A stretch of DNA of 35,355 nucleotides, from contig JAIRMK010000146.1 in the NCBI GenBank assembly GCA_031258755.1, forward strand, positions 1 to 35,355. Reading direction: 5' to 3'. The notes beneath the pieces were generated by a model. That model searched no databases, was not told the DNA's origin, and was given only the letters and a program-made list of their open reading frames with translations. Shown one piece after another: positions 1 through 9,872 of the stretch; position 1 is the stretch's first letter, and each line of letters begins with the position of its first letter. Position numbers and translations under genes: made by a program. Origin of the DNA: Prevotellaceae bacterium (GTDB lineage: Bacteria > Bacteroidota > Bacteroidia > Bacteroidales > UBA932).

Positions 1-189
1 GCGTTTACCGAATTTCAGGGCGCGTATCAGATGATAAACCAACAGTTTTTGCTGCATCACGCCGCCGCCTTTCAGTATGTAAATCGCGAAGACGACGCCG
101 GCGACGCCGGTTTGCGCAAAGCCAAATTGTCGTACCATCCGGCCTTCCTGCAGGAAAAATATATCGCCGTGGACAAATCAAACCCATAA
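1..189 (+). CDS. C-terminal fragment of DUF2156 (phosphatidylglycerol lysyltransferase C-terminal-like) protein
   Basis: Frame 1 translates AFTEFQGAYQMINQQFLLHHAAAFQYVNREDDAGDAGLRKAKLSYHPAFLQEKYIAVDKSNP*; NREDDxGxxGLRKAKxSYHP resembles DUF2156 C-termini; open at window start. Confidence 0.75.
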   Translation, partial: AFTEFQGAYQMINQQFLLHHAAAFQYVNREDDAGDAGLRKAKLSYHPAFLQEKYIAVDKSNP

Positions 190-196
190 CCACACG

Positions 197-1084
197 ATGA
201 TTACCTTTGCCGACCGCACGATGCTCAACGACGTAGCCGAACTCCGGCGCGTTTGTTTCGACGAAGACGAACCGTACGCATCCTTTTACCTCGCCAATCG
301 TTTCACGTCCGATAACACTTTGGTGTATATAGAGCAGGGTAGGGTAGTGGCGTCGCTAACGTTGCTTCCGGTGACGATAGTAACGCCCCGCAGGAATTTC
401 CAGGCCGCCTACGTGTATGCCGTCTCTACGTTACCCGACTTTCGTCGGCGCGGCATTGCCGCTGCGCTTCTGGAGCATGCCGAGACGGCGCTGCGGGCGC
501 GTGGCGGAGAAGCGCTGCTGCTGGCGCCGGCGTCCGAAGCGTTGCGCGACTATTACGCCAGGTTCGGCTATTGCCCCTGTTCCTACCGGAAAGAAGTCGC
601 CCTGGATACTGCCGCCATTGCCGGCGCCGGCGTGCAGACCCCCAGGATAGACATTGGCCCTTTGGAAGCCCCCGACCTTTTGCGATTGCGCAACGCAGCC
701 TATGCCTCGTGCGGCTATTTCGTGCAGTGGGACGAAGCGGCGCTGCGCTACGCCATAGATGAGTGTTACTTTTGCGGCGGTTTCACGCGCCTTCTCCGCT
801 CGGGCGCCGACGAAGGTTTTTTTATGGCTTACCCCAAGTATGGGGGTGTTGTTGTAAAAGAAAGCATGTTCACGGAGCAGCTATTTCCGTATGCGTTACA
901 GCTCATCCGGAAATATTTCGACCACGCCCGGCACGTATATTTTCACCTGCCGCAACATGTAACTCCTGGCCTCTGGGCGCCCGGCGACGGCGAAACAGTG
1001 CCTTTTGCCATGCTCAAGTGCCTTATCCCCGCCGCGCAGCCCGCCGCCGTCGCAATGCCCTACCTCGGCATGACGTTAGATTAA
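197..1084 (+). CDS. GNAT family N-acetyltransferase
   Basis: ORF with VYAVSTLPDFRRRGIAAALLEHAE, typical GNAT acetyl-CoA motif; follows the upstream CDS by 7 nt. Confidence 0.85.
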   Translation: MITFADRTMLNDVAELRRVCFDEDEPYASFYLANRFTSDNTLVYIEQGRVVASLTLLPVTIVTPRRNFQAAYVYAVSTLPDFRRRGIAAALLEHAETALRARGGEALLLAPASEALRDYYARFGYCPCSYRKEVALDTAAIAGAGVQTPRIDIGPLEAPDLLRLRNAAYASCGYFVQWDEAALRYAIDECYFCGGFTRLLRSGADEGFFMAYPKYGGVVVKESMFTEQLFPYALQLIRKYFDHARHVYFHLPQHVTPGLWAPGDGETVPFAMLKCLIPAAQPAAVAMPYLGMTLD

Positions 1085-1234
1085 ATTTACCCAACTGTTT
1101 ACGTGTGCCATACGTCATATCGCTTATTATCGAATTACTACAGAAAATTTATCAAAATTAGAAAGATAATTGTACTCGTTTGTTAAATATTTACTAAATT
1201 TGTCAATGAAATGTCAATACTAAATTTTAGGGTT

Positions 1235-1750
1235 ATGGAAAAAAGATTTTTGTACTTTATACTCTTTGGCTTCGTTTGTGCCAATGTCAATGCACAAGAG
1301 AAAACGATAAAAGTGGGAAATATAGAATGGGCGACTTGCAATATAGGTGCGGAAAAACAGCATGATTATGGTGTTTTCTTTACATGGGAGGAAGCTCAAA
1401 AATCTTGTCCGGAAGGATGGCGAATTCCCACAAAAAAAGAATTTGATGAATTAGTAACCTTATCTAATGGTGGTGTTTGGAATACATTGAACGGAGTAGA
1501 AGGTCGTTGGTTCGGCGAAAGCGGAAAAGAACAAAAAGGATTATTTTTCCCGGCAGGCGGATTTAAAGAACCCTCTTCTGATGCAATTGAATATCAAAAA
1601 ACTTGTGGACCCTATTGGACAAGTACTGATTTTGATTATTCGTTTGCCTTCTATTTATATACTTTTGCTAACGGAAGTTTTACGACCTTGGGTGACAACC
1701 ATTATGATAAGTCGTACAAGTTTACAGCTCGTTGCGTTAAGTCGGAATAA
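1235..1750 (+). CDS. Secreted FISUMP/DUF1566-like protein
   Basis: Signal peptide MEKRFLYFILFGFVCANVNA; WATCNIGAEKQHDYGVFFTWEEAQKSCPEGWRIPTKKEFDEL motif; ATG 1235 preferred over 1211. Confidence 0.6.
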   Translation: MEKRFLYFILFGFVCANVNAQEKTIKVGNIEWATCNIGAEKQHDYGVFFTWEEAQKSCPEGWRIPTKKEFDELVTLSNGGVWNTLNGVEGRWFGESGKEQKGLFFPAGGFKEPSSDAIEYQKTCGPYWTSTDFDYSFAFYLYTFANGSFTTLGDNHYDKSYKFTARCVKSE

Positions 1751-1789
1751 ACACAGGGATTGTCTAAAGGCCCATACCGCATTTTCTTG

Positions 1790-3196
1790 CTACGACACCA
1801 TTGCCGGGTCGAAATTTACGAGGTAGAGGTGCTGGGTAGCGCGGGTGAAAGCGGTGTAGAGCCAGCGCAGGTCTTCGAGGGTGGGCTGTGCGCCCCTGCG
1901 GAACGGGTAGTCGAGGAATACGGCTTTCCACTGTCCGCCTTGCGCCTTGTGGCACGTGATGGCATTGGCATAGCGCAGCTGCAGGGCATTATAGTAAAGG
2001 TCTTCGCGCACGGCCTTGTAGCGTTCCCGCTTATTGGTGATGTGCGCATAACTGGCCGCCACCGCTTCATAGAGCTGTCGCTGCTTTTCTTCGTCGAGCG
2101 CTGCGCTTTCGACGTGCAGCGTGTCGAGCATGATTTTCGCCGTAATTTCCACTTCGTCGTAGTCGGGGAAGCGGAGTTCGGCGCGTGCGAAGCGGAAGCC
2201 GTATCGTTCTTCATGACGGCGTATGCTCACCAGCTCGGCAATATCGCCATTGGCGATGAAATCCATTTTATCGCTGTTTTCTACAAACTGGTAGCAGTTT
2301 TTCACGACCATCACACGGTCGCCGCGCACCAGCTCGTCTTCACGTCCCAACAGTTGCGTGCGGATGCCGGCGTTGTAAATATTGGCGCGTTTGTTCGAAC
2401 GGCAAATCACCACAGTTTCGCGTTCTCCGTAGCGTTCGTAGGCTTCGGAAAGTTTTCCGGAGACTTCCTGTGCGCTGATGTGCTCGATGTCGTGAAAGCC
2501 CTTGCATTGCATCACCGGTATGGCACAGTGGTTATTTTCAATATGGCTGCGCAGACGTGTGGCGTTATGCAGGATGCCCGACTCGGCGGCTTGCCGCACC
2601 ACTTCCGTAAGATTTGACGTGGTGCATTGCCGGTAGCTGCTGCCTTGAAGCGCCGGACTAAAAGGCGAATGTACCGGCGGAAGCTGTGCCGGGTCGCCTG
2701 TTATGAGAAGTTTGCACCGTGTGCCGTTGCGGATGAATTGCAACAAATCGTCGAGCAATTTTCCGGAACCGAAAAGCGTACCCTGGTTTTCATTGGAAAT
2801 CATAGAGGCTTCGTCCACGATAAATACGGCGTCACTGGCGTCGTTGGGAGCGAGCACAAAATGGCTTGTGGGGTCGTTTTGTGTTTTTTGCCGGTAAATT
2901 TTCCGGTGGATGGTATAGGCGCTTTTTCCGGCATAACCGGCCAAAACCTTTGCTGCCCGCCCGGTGGGGGCGAGCAGCCACGATTCGATTTCCATTTCAT
3001 CAAGTAATTTCACCAGCGCGGCAACCACTGTGGTCTTTCCTGTGCCGGCATATCCGGTCAGCACAAATGTTTCGCTACCTTCAGGGTTGGCTATGAAAAC
3101 CGCTAATTCATTCAATAGTGCGTCTTGTGCGCTTGTAGGCTCATGCCCGAGGTAGTGCCGAAGTTTATCAACGATGAATTTATCTATTGGCATCAA
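1790..3196 (-). CDS. RecD-like ATP-dependent DNA helicase (AAA family ATPase with UvrD C-terminal-like domain)
   Basis: Walker A GYAGTGKTT, FIVDEASM, ITGDPAQLPPV, C-terminal ITCHKAQGGQW and YTAFTRA motifs. Confidence 0.88.
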   Translation of the reverse strand: MMPIDKFIVDKLRHYLGHEPTSAQDALLNELAVFIANPEGSETFVLTGYAGTGKTTVVAALVKLLDEMEIESWLLAPTGRAAKVLAGYAGKSAYTIHRKIYRQKTQNDPTSHFVLAPNDASDAVFIVDEASMISNENQGTLFGSGKLLDDLLQFIRNGTRCKLLITGDPAQLPPVHSPFSPALQGSSYRQCTTSNLTEVVRQAAESGILHNATRLRSHIENNHCAIPVMQCKGFHDIEHISAQEVSGKLSEAYERYGERETVVICRSNKRANIYNAGIRTQLLGREDELVRGDRVMVVKNCYQFVENSDKMDFIANGDIAELVSIRRHEERYGFRFARAELRFPDYDEVEITAKIMLDTLHVESAALDEEKQRQLYEAVAASYAHITNKRERYKAVREDLYYNALQLRYANAITCHKAQGGQWKAVFLDYPFRRGAQPTLEDLRWLYTAFTRATQHLYLVNFDPAMVS

Positions 3197-4430
3197 TAAA
3201 ATCCTTCTCTTCCTGAGTCAGCGGGAGGGAGTTGATTGTCCGCCAGGAGTCGTTCTCAGCCGATATTTGGCGATACAGCGGCTGTGATTTGTCGTAAGAT
3301 TCTTTTTTCGAAAATCGTTTTACATCTTTTGTAATGATGTCGTTTATCAAAATCAGACTCATTTGCCGCCTCTCGAGCGTTTGGTTGTTGTATTTTACGT
3401 TACTGAACACTTCGGTTTTGGCATATTCGGGATACATTCTGTTGCCGACACGCCTGAAGCTGTTGCTGTGTACTTGTTTCTCGAAGGTCGCCGTACATTG
3501 TACGCGTTGCGCCCCTTTATAAAAGTGCGAGATGGTGGTATAATTGTTAAATTCTTCTTCCATTTGTATTTTCAGAATAGAACTGTCGGCCACCGTCACA
3601 ATCACATATCCGCTTACTCTTTCAATAGTGGCAGAAGTGTTGATATCATTTTGCGTCCCTTTTGATTCGAATGTCATTCTATATATTTCTTCGAGTCCGA
3701 GTGAGTCTTTGCTGATTTTAAATTTGAGCTCATCCGTCTCTATCATAGACATAATGCTGTGCAGGGCATAGTTTTCCGGAATGATGGTGCGGATTGTTTT
3801 ATCGTACATTACGTATGGGCGCACAGGAATAGAGTCAGTGTAGCGGTCAATGTTTGCATCCACTTTGCGGATACGCATCATCGTGGGGTTGCGTTCTTCT
3901 TCTTCCCTGAGGAAAGAATATACCCACAAGTCGGCCGCGAAATCGTAGTAACTGGCTATTTTTTTGTTTTCAATGGTTACGTCCTTGATTTGGCTTTTGC
4001 ATATTACGGGCTCGGAAGGATAAAAGTATTTTAACTTTTGAATGGCGCTTTTTAGAATGTCTTCCTCCTGCAAGGCTTTTACCACTATCTCCTGCAGGTT
4101 GGTAGCCAGCGTCGGCATCACTACATCCGGTGATTTCACTAAGTCCGATACGGCCACTTGTACGGTTTTGTAGCCCATATACACGAATTGTATGGTGTCT
4201 CTGGGTTGAAGATTACCGATGCTATATGCACCTTCCATGTTTGTAACCGTTCCTTTGGTTGTTCCTTTCACTACAACGCTCACAAATTCGAGATATTCAT
4301 TTGTGTCGTCAGTTTTGACGCGACCGTTGATGTTAATTTGCGCTCCTGCGGAAATGCTTGCCGTAAGGCAGCACAGCGTCAAAAAGCAAAGTAAGAAATG
4401 TTGTTTTTTCATAGTTATTTTTTTACACAA
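3180..4430 (-). CDS. Carboxypeptidase-like regulatory domain-containing protein
   Basis: Signal peptide, then INGRVKTDDTNEYLEFVSVVVKGTTKGTVTNMEGAYSIGNLQPRDTIQFVYMGYKT beta-sandwich repeat typical of Bacteroidetes. Confidence 0.75.
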   Translation of the reverse strand: MCKKITMKKQHFLLCFLTLCCLTASISAGAQININGRVKTDDTNEYLEFVSVVVKGTTKGTVTNMEGAYSIGNLQPRDTIQFVYMGYKTVQVAVSDLVKSPDVVMPTLATNLQEIVVKALQEEDILKSAIQKLKYFYPSEPVICKSQIKDVTIENKKIASYYDFAADLWVYSFLREEEERNPTMMRIRKVDANIDRYTDSIPVRPYVMYDKTIRTIIPENYALHSIMSMIETDELKFKISKDSLGLEEIYRMTFESKGTQNDINTSATIERVSGYVIVTVADSSILKIQMEEEFNNYTTISHFYKGAQRVQCTATFEKQVHSNSFRRVGNRMYPEYAKTEVFSNVKYNNQTLERRQMSLILINDIITKDVKRFSKKESYDKSQPLYRQISAENDSWRTINSLPLTQEEKDFIDANR

Positions 4431-5776
4431 TATATTTGACTTGTTTCATATCGGGTGACACATACGGTATCACCTTTTCCAATCATGCCGTATTCTGCTA
4501 CGGCATCATAAATTTCACCGTTGATTTCTACTTTCCCGGAAGGGCGCAGCGCGGTTTGCGCGACGCCTTCGCTTCCCACAGTTAAAGCAGGCGTGGTTGC
4601 TACGCCTACGTATCCTTCATCGCCGGTAAGGCCGGTGCGGAGCGCAATGCGGCCGAATAACCGGGTGGAATACAGCCGGCGTGTGAGGTAAATGGCGCCT
4701 GCGAGGCCGCAGAACACGGCAATCGACAGCGTCGCCATAGGCCGCGCCAATATAGCAAGGTTGAAGCCGTCGGGTGTTTTGAACAGGGTGTTGTCAACCA
4801 TGGCGAATATAAGTCCGGTAACGCAAAGCAGAATACCTGAGATGCCTGTAATTCCGAAGCCGGGAATGATAAATATTTCGAGAAGGATGAGCAGTATGCC
4901 GAGAATAAACACGAGGAGTTCCCAGTTTTGCAATAATCCTTCGAGATAAAGCGGGGCAAAGTAAAGCAATGCGGCAGTGGTTGCGGCGATAAGTGGAAAG
5001 CCGATGCCGGGCGATTGCAATTCAAAATAAATACCGCCAATGATAAGCATCAGGAAAAGCCCTTGCAGGAAGGGGTTCAGCAGGAAGTGGATGATATGGT
5101 CGAGTGTGGTGGGACGATACGTAATCAATTCATAATTGCTGATACGGGCTTGTTGCAATACGTCGGTAATGTCTTCGGCTTTTCCTTCGCAATAGCGGTG
5201 TTTGATGGCTTCATCTACGGTAAAGGTGAGCACCTTTCCGCTGTCGCTGACGTTCGGCGCTACCGTTCGCGGATCAACCATAGCTTCTGCAATACGCGGG
5301 TCGCGTCCTTGCGCTTCGGCGGTGGCGCGCATCATTGAGCGCATGAACGACTGGTATTTGTCGGGCGCCGCTTCGCCGGTCTGGTGCACCACGGTGGCTG
5401 CGCCGATACTGCCGCCACTGCGCATGTAAATGCTGTCGCAGGCAATGGCGATGAGCGCTCCTGCCGAGGCCGCCTGATTATCTATAAATACGATTACAGG
5501 AACAGGGAAATGCAGCAATGCGTTGCGTATTGAGTCGGCGGCAGCGAGTTCGCCGCCATACGTATTCAGATGAAGCAGTACATAATCGGCGCCGGCTGCT
5601 GTGGCCGCCTGAAGGCCTTTGCGCACGATGCGTGCGCCGGGCGCGTTAATCTCCTGCATCAACTCAATCACATATACCACCGGCCGGTGTGCAGAAACCG
5701 TATCAGCGGCAAAGGCCGGAAATACCGTACACCACAGCAGCAGGCCTGCAATAATATGTTTCTTGTTGCCGTTCAT
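4415..5776 (-). CDS. NfeD-like membrane-bound ClpP-class serine protease
   Basis: N-terminal ClpP/SppA-like region (DNQAASAGALIAIACDSIYMRSGGSIGAA), multiple TM helices, C-terminal OB-like NfeD domain. Confidence 0.85.
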   Translation of the reverse strand: MNGNKKHIIAGLLLWCTVFPAFAADTVSAHRPVVYVIELMQEINAPGARIVRKGLQAATAAGADYVLLHLNTYGGELAAADSIRNALLHFPVPVIVFIDNQAASAGALIAIACDSIYMRSGGSIGAATVVHQTGEAAPDKYQSFMRSMMRATAEAQGRDPRIAEAMVDPRTVAPNVSDSGKVLTFTVDEAIKHRYCEGKAEDITDVLQQARISNYELITYRPTTLDHIIHFLLNPFLQGLFLMLIIGGIYFELQSPGIGFPLIAATTAALLYFAPLYLEGLLQNWELLVFILGILLILLEIFIIPGFGITGISGILLCVTGLIFAMVDNTLFKTPDGFNLAILARPMATLSIAVFCGLAGAIYLTRRLYSTRLFGRIALRTGLTGDEGYVGVATTPALTVGSEGVAQTALRPSGKVEINGEIYDAVAEYGMIGKGDTVCVTRYETSQIYCVKK

Positions 5777-6753
5777 TATAATAATTTCTTTCGTTTAAAA
5801 TACAGCACCGTCACAGCAAAGGCCATAATCATAAAAAGTATGGTGCTTACGAAACCCCAATAGCCGATTTCGGCAAAAGGCAGTTTCACGTTCATGCCGT
5901 AGATGCTCGAAATGAGTGTGGGCGGCATGAAGAACACCGTAACCACCGTGAATACTTTAATGATTTTATTTTGTTCGAGATTAATCAACCCCAGCACGGT
6001 ATTCTGCAAGTACTCCAAACGCTCAAAACTGAAGTCGGTGTGGTTGAGCAGCGAGCCCACGTCCCTGATCATGACATTTAGTTTCGGGAAAATATCGCTT
6101 GGGAACTTGTCGCTTTTCAGAATGCTTGATATCATGCGCTGCTTGTCGATGATATTTTCGCGTATGGTCATGGTGTTTTCCTGCAACTGGTTGATGTCAT
6201 ACAACATTTCTTCGCTGATGCGTTCTTCGGCGTTGATGCGTTTGTTCAGTTGTGCAATTTCTTTGGCCAGCAACTCAATCATGTCGGCGTCGAGGTCGAT
6301 CCGGTTTTCGAGGATGGCCACCATCAGGTGATAGCCCGTGGCATAGCTGCGGTGGTTGGCCATCAGCCGCCGTTCAATTTCCATGAACGTGCGCAGGTGC
6401 GAGTTGCGTACGGTAACTAAAATACCCGAAGCAAGAATGAACGATACGGTTTCTTCTTGATAGTCTTCAGCGCCTGCAATCAAAAATTCCGAGTTGGCAA
6501 AAATCGCATTTTCCGTTTCCGAATAGCGCGAAGAACTTTCAATTTCTTCCGCTTTTGCGCGGGTTTGCAATGGCGTTTCGAGATAATCCTCCACAGCACG
6601 CTTCTCTTCTCCGGTAGGACTGTTCAGGTCAATCCACAAAATATCGTCATATCCTAATTCCTCAAGGATACCCAGTTCGTTGGAGCTGTTTATTTGTTTG
6701 AGCGCTTTGTAATATGTCGTAATCATAAAGAGAAGTCGTTTATCAGGTCCCAA
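5776..6753 (-). CDS. corA: CorA-family magnesium transporter
   Basis: C-terminal IYGMNVKLPF (GMN motif) between two TM helices. Confidence 0.9.
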   Translation of the reverse strand: MGPDKRLLFMITTYYKALKQINSSNELGILEELGYDDILWIDLNSPTGEEKRAVEDYLETPLQTRAKAEEIESSSRYSETENAIFANSEFLIAGAEDYQEETVSFILASGILVTVRNSHLRTFMEIERRLMANHRSYATGYHLMVAILENRIDLDADMIELLAKEIAQLNKRINAEERISEEMLYDINQLQENTMTIRENIIDKQRMISSILKSDKFPSDIFPKLNVMIRDVGSLLNHTDFSFERLEYLQNTVLGLINLEQNKIIKVFTVVTVFFMPPTLISSIYGMNVKLPFAEIGYWGFVSTILFMIMAFAVTVLYFKRKKLL

Positions 6754-7487
6754 AATTTTGTTAAACCGTTTTTTTTTTCGGCATCAAAAGGATAACTGAT
6801 GTTTTTGGTAAGATATTCCAATGCCGTGTCGTGCGGGCACGGTAGCGCCCTGTCTTCGCCGCCCTGCGGAGGCTCGGTGAGGGATTGCGGAATATGCTTT
6901 ATACCGTAGTTCAAGGCTTTGTTGAACTGTTCGATAAACGATGCGGGAAGTGATTTATTGGTCGTCCAGGTCGCAAACACAAAGGGCGATCCGGTATGGT
7001 TTATCCACGTTTCGGCCAGGTCGTAGCGGTAAGTAAAACGTGGTTCGTGAAAAAGCGCTTTGTCGCCGATAAGCACACAGGCTTCTCCTGCTTTGAGGTT
7101 TTCGCCGGTCAGCGGTTTGAAATCGGGTGTGATTTTCCAGTAGTCCCGTGCCAGCAGGCGCGCCAATACTACGGATGTGCGCGATTCCGTATCGAGGTAA
7201 ACCGTTTTAACTTCCGGCAATTCATGATTTGAAAACAAAACCACGCTGCGTACTTTTCCGGTAGCGCCGATGCAGTAATCACCGATGATTTGGTAGTGGG
7301 AGTGTCCCGGTATGGCCGCTACGGGAATCAATGACATGTCGGTTTGTCCTGTTTCGAGTTGCCGGGCGCAGGCGGCTGGGGTGGCTATAGACAAATCAAC
7401 AACTTCCGCCACTTCGGAGTGCCGGATACCATACAAAAACGGTAAGGTATTCAGGTAGGATACTGCTGTGACTTTTACTCTTGCCAT
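6723..7487 (-). CDS. mqnA: Chorismate dehydratase, futalosine menaquinone pathway (MqnA)
   Basis: VSYLNTLPFLYGI, DMSLIPVAAIP and tail typical of MqnA; ATG 7487 preferred. Confidence 0.85.
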   Translation of the reverse strand: MARVKVTAVSYLNTLPFLYGIRHSEVAEVVDLSIATPAACARQLETGQTDMSLIPVAAIPGHSHYQIIGDYCIGATGKVRSVVLFSNHELPEVKTVYLDTESRTSVVLARLLARDYWKITPDFKPLTGENLKAGEACVLIGDKALFHEPRFTYRYDLAETWINHTGSPFVFATWTTNKSLPASFIEQFNKALNYGIKHIPQSLTEPPQGGEDRALPCPHDTALEYLTKNISYPFDAEKKNGLTKFWDLINDFSL

Positions 7488-7581
7488 AATCGGCAAAGAT
7501 ACTACTTTAATTTAAAAGTTCCAAAATTCCGCAAAAAGGCAAGGCGGAGAAGTTGTTTGGGAAATACAAAAAACGCTTACC

Positions 7582-8598
7582 CTATTTTATGGCGAAATAG
7601 TCGAGTAATTCGATATGATTGACAAGATATTCCGGGCGTAGCGGCTCGTCCGACAGCAACGTGCCGCTCAGGTATTTTTTGCTGCAATCGGAGAATACGG
7701 TAACCACGTTTTTTTGTCCGCCATATTTGTTTTGACAGGCCACCGCCCCGAGGAAATTAAATCCTGACGAAATACCCACGCCCAGTCCGAGTTTTTTTCC
7801 TAAGAGTTGCGTCATAATAATGCCGTCGCCGTCGGAAATGGTAAAAGGGTGGTCGAGCTTTTTCAAATCCACGAGGGGCGGGTTCCAGTCATCGGAAATA
7901 CCCGGTACGCGGTGTGTGCCGTGACTTACGCCGGTGCTCACCACCAGCGACTGGAGCGACTCTACGGGGTGCACCTGTATGCCGGGATAACATGCACGAA
8001 GGTATGTGCCGTTGCCCATAATCGTGCCGCCCGTGCCGATGGCTGCCACAAAAGCGTCGGGCGTTTTGCCGAGATGCTGCATGTGTCGCTGTACTTCCGG
8101 CCCCGATGTTAAAAAATGCCCTTGGGCATTGTCTTCGTTCTCGAACTGGCGGGGGTAATAGGCGTTGGGCATGGAGGCTTCCAATTCCCCGGCTTTTCGC
8201 ACGCACGCCTTAAAACCGCCGTCGTTATGGGTGGTCAGGATTACTTCGGCGCCCAATGATCGTAGCAAATCAACACGTTCTTTCGTAGCCCATTCGGGCA
8301 TTACGATAATCACGTTGTGCCCCAGATAGCGCCCTATGGAAGCCAGTGAAATCCCCGCGTTCCCGCTGGTTGCTTCCACAATGGTATATCCCGGTTTCAG
8401 CTCCCCTTTCCGGTACGCTTCGCTTAACACCTGAATAACCATCCGGTCTTTAATGCTTCCGGTTAAATTATAATATTCGCATTTCGCATAAACAGTCCGT
8501 TTTTCTCCTTCAAAACGATAACGGACACCCACCATAGGCGTATTTCCAATCAAAGGTCGCAGTTGGTCAATACGCGCTGTTATCCCACTCATCAACAT
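7582..8598 (-). CDS. PLP-dependent cysteine synthase family protein
   Basis: NLTGSIKDRM PLP lysine motif, EATSGNAGISLASIGRYLG, GTGGTIMGNGTYL. Confidence 0.88.
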   Translation of the reverse strand: MLMSGITARIDQLRPLIGNTPMVGVRYRFEGEKRTVYAKCEYYNLTGSIKDRMVIQVLSEAYRKGELKPGYTIVEATSGNAGISLASIGRYLGHNVIIVMPEWATKERVDLLRSLGAEVILTTHNDGGFKACVRKAGELEASMPNAYYPRQFENEDNAQGHFLTSGPEVQRHMQHLGKTPDAFVAAIGTGGTIMGNGTYLRACYPGIQVHPVESLQSLVVSTGVSHGTHRVPGISDDWNPPLVDLKKLDHPFTISDGDGIIMTQLLGKKLGLGVGISSGFNFLGAVACQNKYGGQKNVVTVFSDCSKKYLSGTLLSDEPLRPEYLVNHIELLDYFAIK

Positions 8599-8601
8599 GT
8601 T

Positions 8602-9276
8602 TTAATCTACAAATTTATAGCCTACACCTTTTAGTGTTTTAATATATTTATCTCCAATTTTTTCACGTAATTTACGAATGTGTACGTCAATCGTTCTTTC
8701 GCCCACTACAATGTCATTTCCCCATATCGTACTGAATATTTCTTCGCGGGAAAATACTTTTTGGGGCTTTGAATAAAGGAGCGCCAGAAGCTCAAACTCC
8801 TTCTTCGGGAGTGTCAGCTGCTCTCCGTCAATGTTTACCACAAAGCGCTCGCGGTCAATGCTGACGCCCGGTGTGGTTTGTCCGGCAGGCATGCTATTCT
8901 GTTCAAAGCGTTTTAATAGCGCCTTAATTCTACTTATGAGCACTTTGGGGCGTATGGGCTTGGTGATGTAATCATCGCCTCCCGCATTAAATCCTGCGAT
9001 TTGCGAATAGTCTTCGCCGCGTGCCGTTAAGAAAGCAATGATGGTTGACGACAATTCGTCGTGCCGGCGTATTTCCTCGCAGGTGGCAATACCGTCCATT
9101 ACGGGCATCATCACATCCAATAATATAAGGTGTGGCTGTTTCTCTATGGCCAGCTGTATGCCATCAGAACCGTTGGTGGCCGTGTACACTTCATACCCTT
9201 CTTTAACCAGGGCATACGATAAAAATTCGAGAATGTCATTCTCGTCATCTACTAATAGGATTCTATAGGCGCTCAT
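8602..9276 (-). CDS. OmpR/PhoB-family response regulator
   Basis: Receiver domain (VDDENDILE, LLDVMMPVMDG) and winged-helix C-terminus (GERTIDVHIRKLREKIGDKYIKTLKGVGYKF). Confidence 0.92.
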   Translation of the reverse strand: MSAYRILLVDDENDILEFLSYALVKEGYEVYTATNGSDGIQLAIEKQPHLILLDVMMPVMDGIATCEEIRRHDELSSTIIAFLTARGEDYSQIAGFNAGGDDYITKPIRPKVLISRIKALLKRFEQNSMPAGQTTPGVSIDRERFVVNIDGEQLTLPKKEFELLALLYSKPQKVFSREEIFSTIWGNDIVVGERTIDVHIRKLREKIGDKYIKTLKGVGYKFVD

Positions 9277-9342
9277 AATAAATGTATTAAATATTTTTTA
9301 TCAAAAAAATAACGTTGCAAGTTAATTATTTTTTTTTATTTT

Positions 9343-9374
9343 TTTGCTAACCCTGATGTTATTTTATATCTTTG
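9343..9374 (+). promoter_or_regulatory. Bacteroidetes-type promoter of tRNA-Leu (-33 TTTG, -7 TATCTTTG)
   Basis: TTTG 9343-9346, 20-bp spacer, TATCTTTG (TAnnTTTG) 9367-9374, 11 nt before the tRNA. Confidence 0.7.
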
Positions 9375-9385
9375 TGCCGTTTTTA

Positions 9386-9469
9386 GCCCGGATGGTGGAA
9401 TTGGTAGACACACTAGTTTCAGGGACTAGCGGTCGCAAGGCTGTGCAGGTTCGAGTCCTGTTCCGGGCA
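9386..9469 (+). tRNA. tRNA-Leu (anticodon CAG)
   Basis: Acceptor GCCCGGA/TCCGGGC; anticodon stem CTAGT/ACTAG with loop TTCAGGG; T arm GCAGGTTCGAGTCCTGT; variable arm CGGTCGCAAGGCTG. Confidence 0.95.
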
Positions 9470-9482
9470 CTTTTTCTAAGTG

Positions 9483-9512
9483 AAAGCCGTTGATTTTCAA
9501 CGGCTTTTGTTT
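9483..9512 (+). terminator. Intrinsic terminator after tRNA-Leu
   Basis: AAAGCCGTTGA-TTT-TCAACGGCTTT perfect 11-bp hairpin then T-rich tract. Confidence 0.8.
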
Positions 9513-9517
9513 TTTAT

Positions 9518-9538
9518 GGGTAATAAGAGGGGTAATAA
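9518..9538 (+). repeat. Tandem GGGTAATAA pair at the probable prophage left boundary
   Basis: GGGTAATAA at 9518-9526 and 9530-9538, 12-bp period. Confidence 0.5.
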
Positions 9539-9555
9539 ATTGGGCGAAAACATAT

Positions 9556-9834
9556 TTATGTGCTTTGAATTGATTTAAACATGTCAATCATTTCTTTTTG
9601 ACTATCAATTAACTCTGTTTGATTATTGATTATTTTAGTTTGGTTATCAATCTTTTCGGCTTGAATATTGATTAGTTTTTCCATTACTTCAATCCTTTCA
9701 AATGACGTTTTGATAATAGTTTTACAAATTTTTATTACTTCTTTATGTGGGCATTTATCGGGCAGGTCATTGATATAGCCATCTAACTGTGTTAAGCACT
9801 CATTGTCCTTTGTTTTTTTCTTTGTCGTTTTCAT
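9556..9834 (-). CDS. Hypothetical coiled-coil protein
   Basis: ORF with heptads LINIQAE-KIDNQTK-IINNQTE-LIDSQKE-MIDMFKS; ATG 9834 preferred over 9858. Confidence 0.6.
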   Translation of the reverse strand: MKTTKKKTKDNECLTQLDGYINDLPDKCPHKEVIKICKTIIKTSFERIEVMEKLINIQAEKIDNQTKIINNQTELIDSQKEMIDMFKSIQST

Positions 9835-9872
9835 AGTTCGCCATTTCTTTATTTTCATTTATCCTAATGCCA

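Noticed and set aside
1760-2617. 285-aa plus-strand ORF
   Set aside because: Antisense to the clear RecD-like helicase; no recognisable domain of its own.
4606-5040. 144-aa minus-strand ORF in NfeD-like gene
   Set aside because: Alternative frame of the NfeD-like CDS with no domain or own start context.
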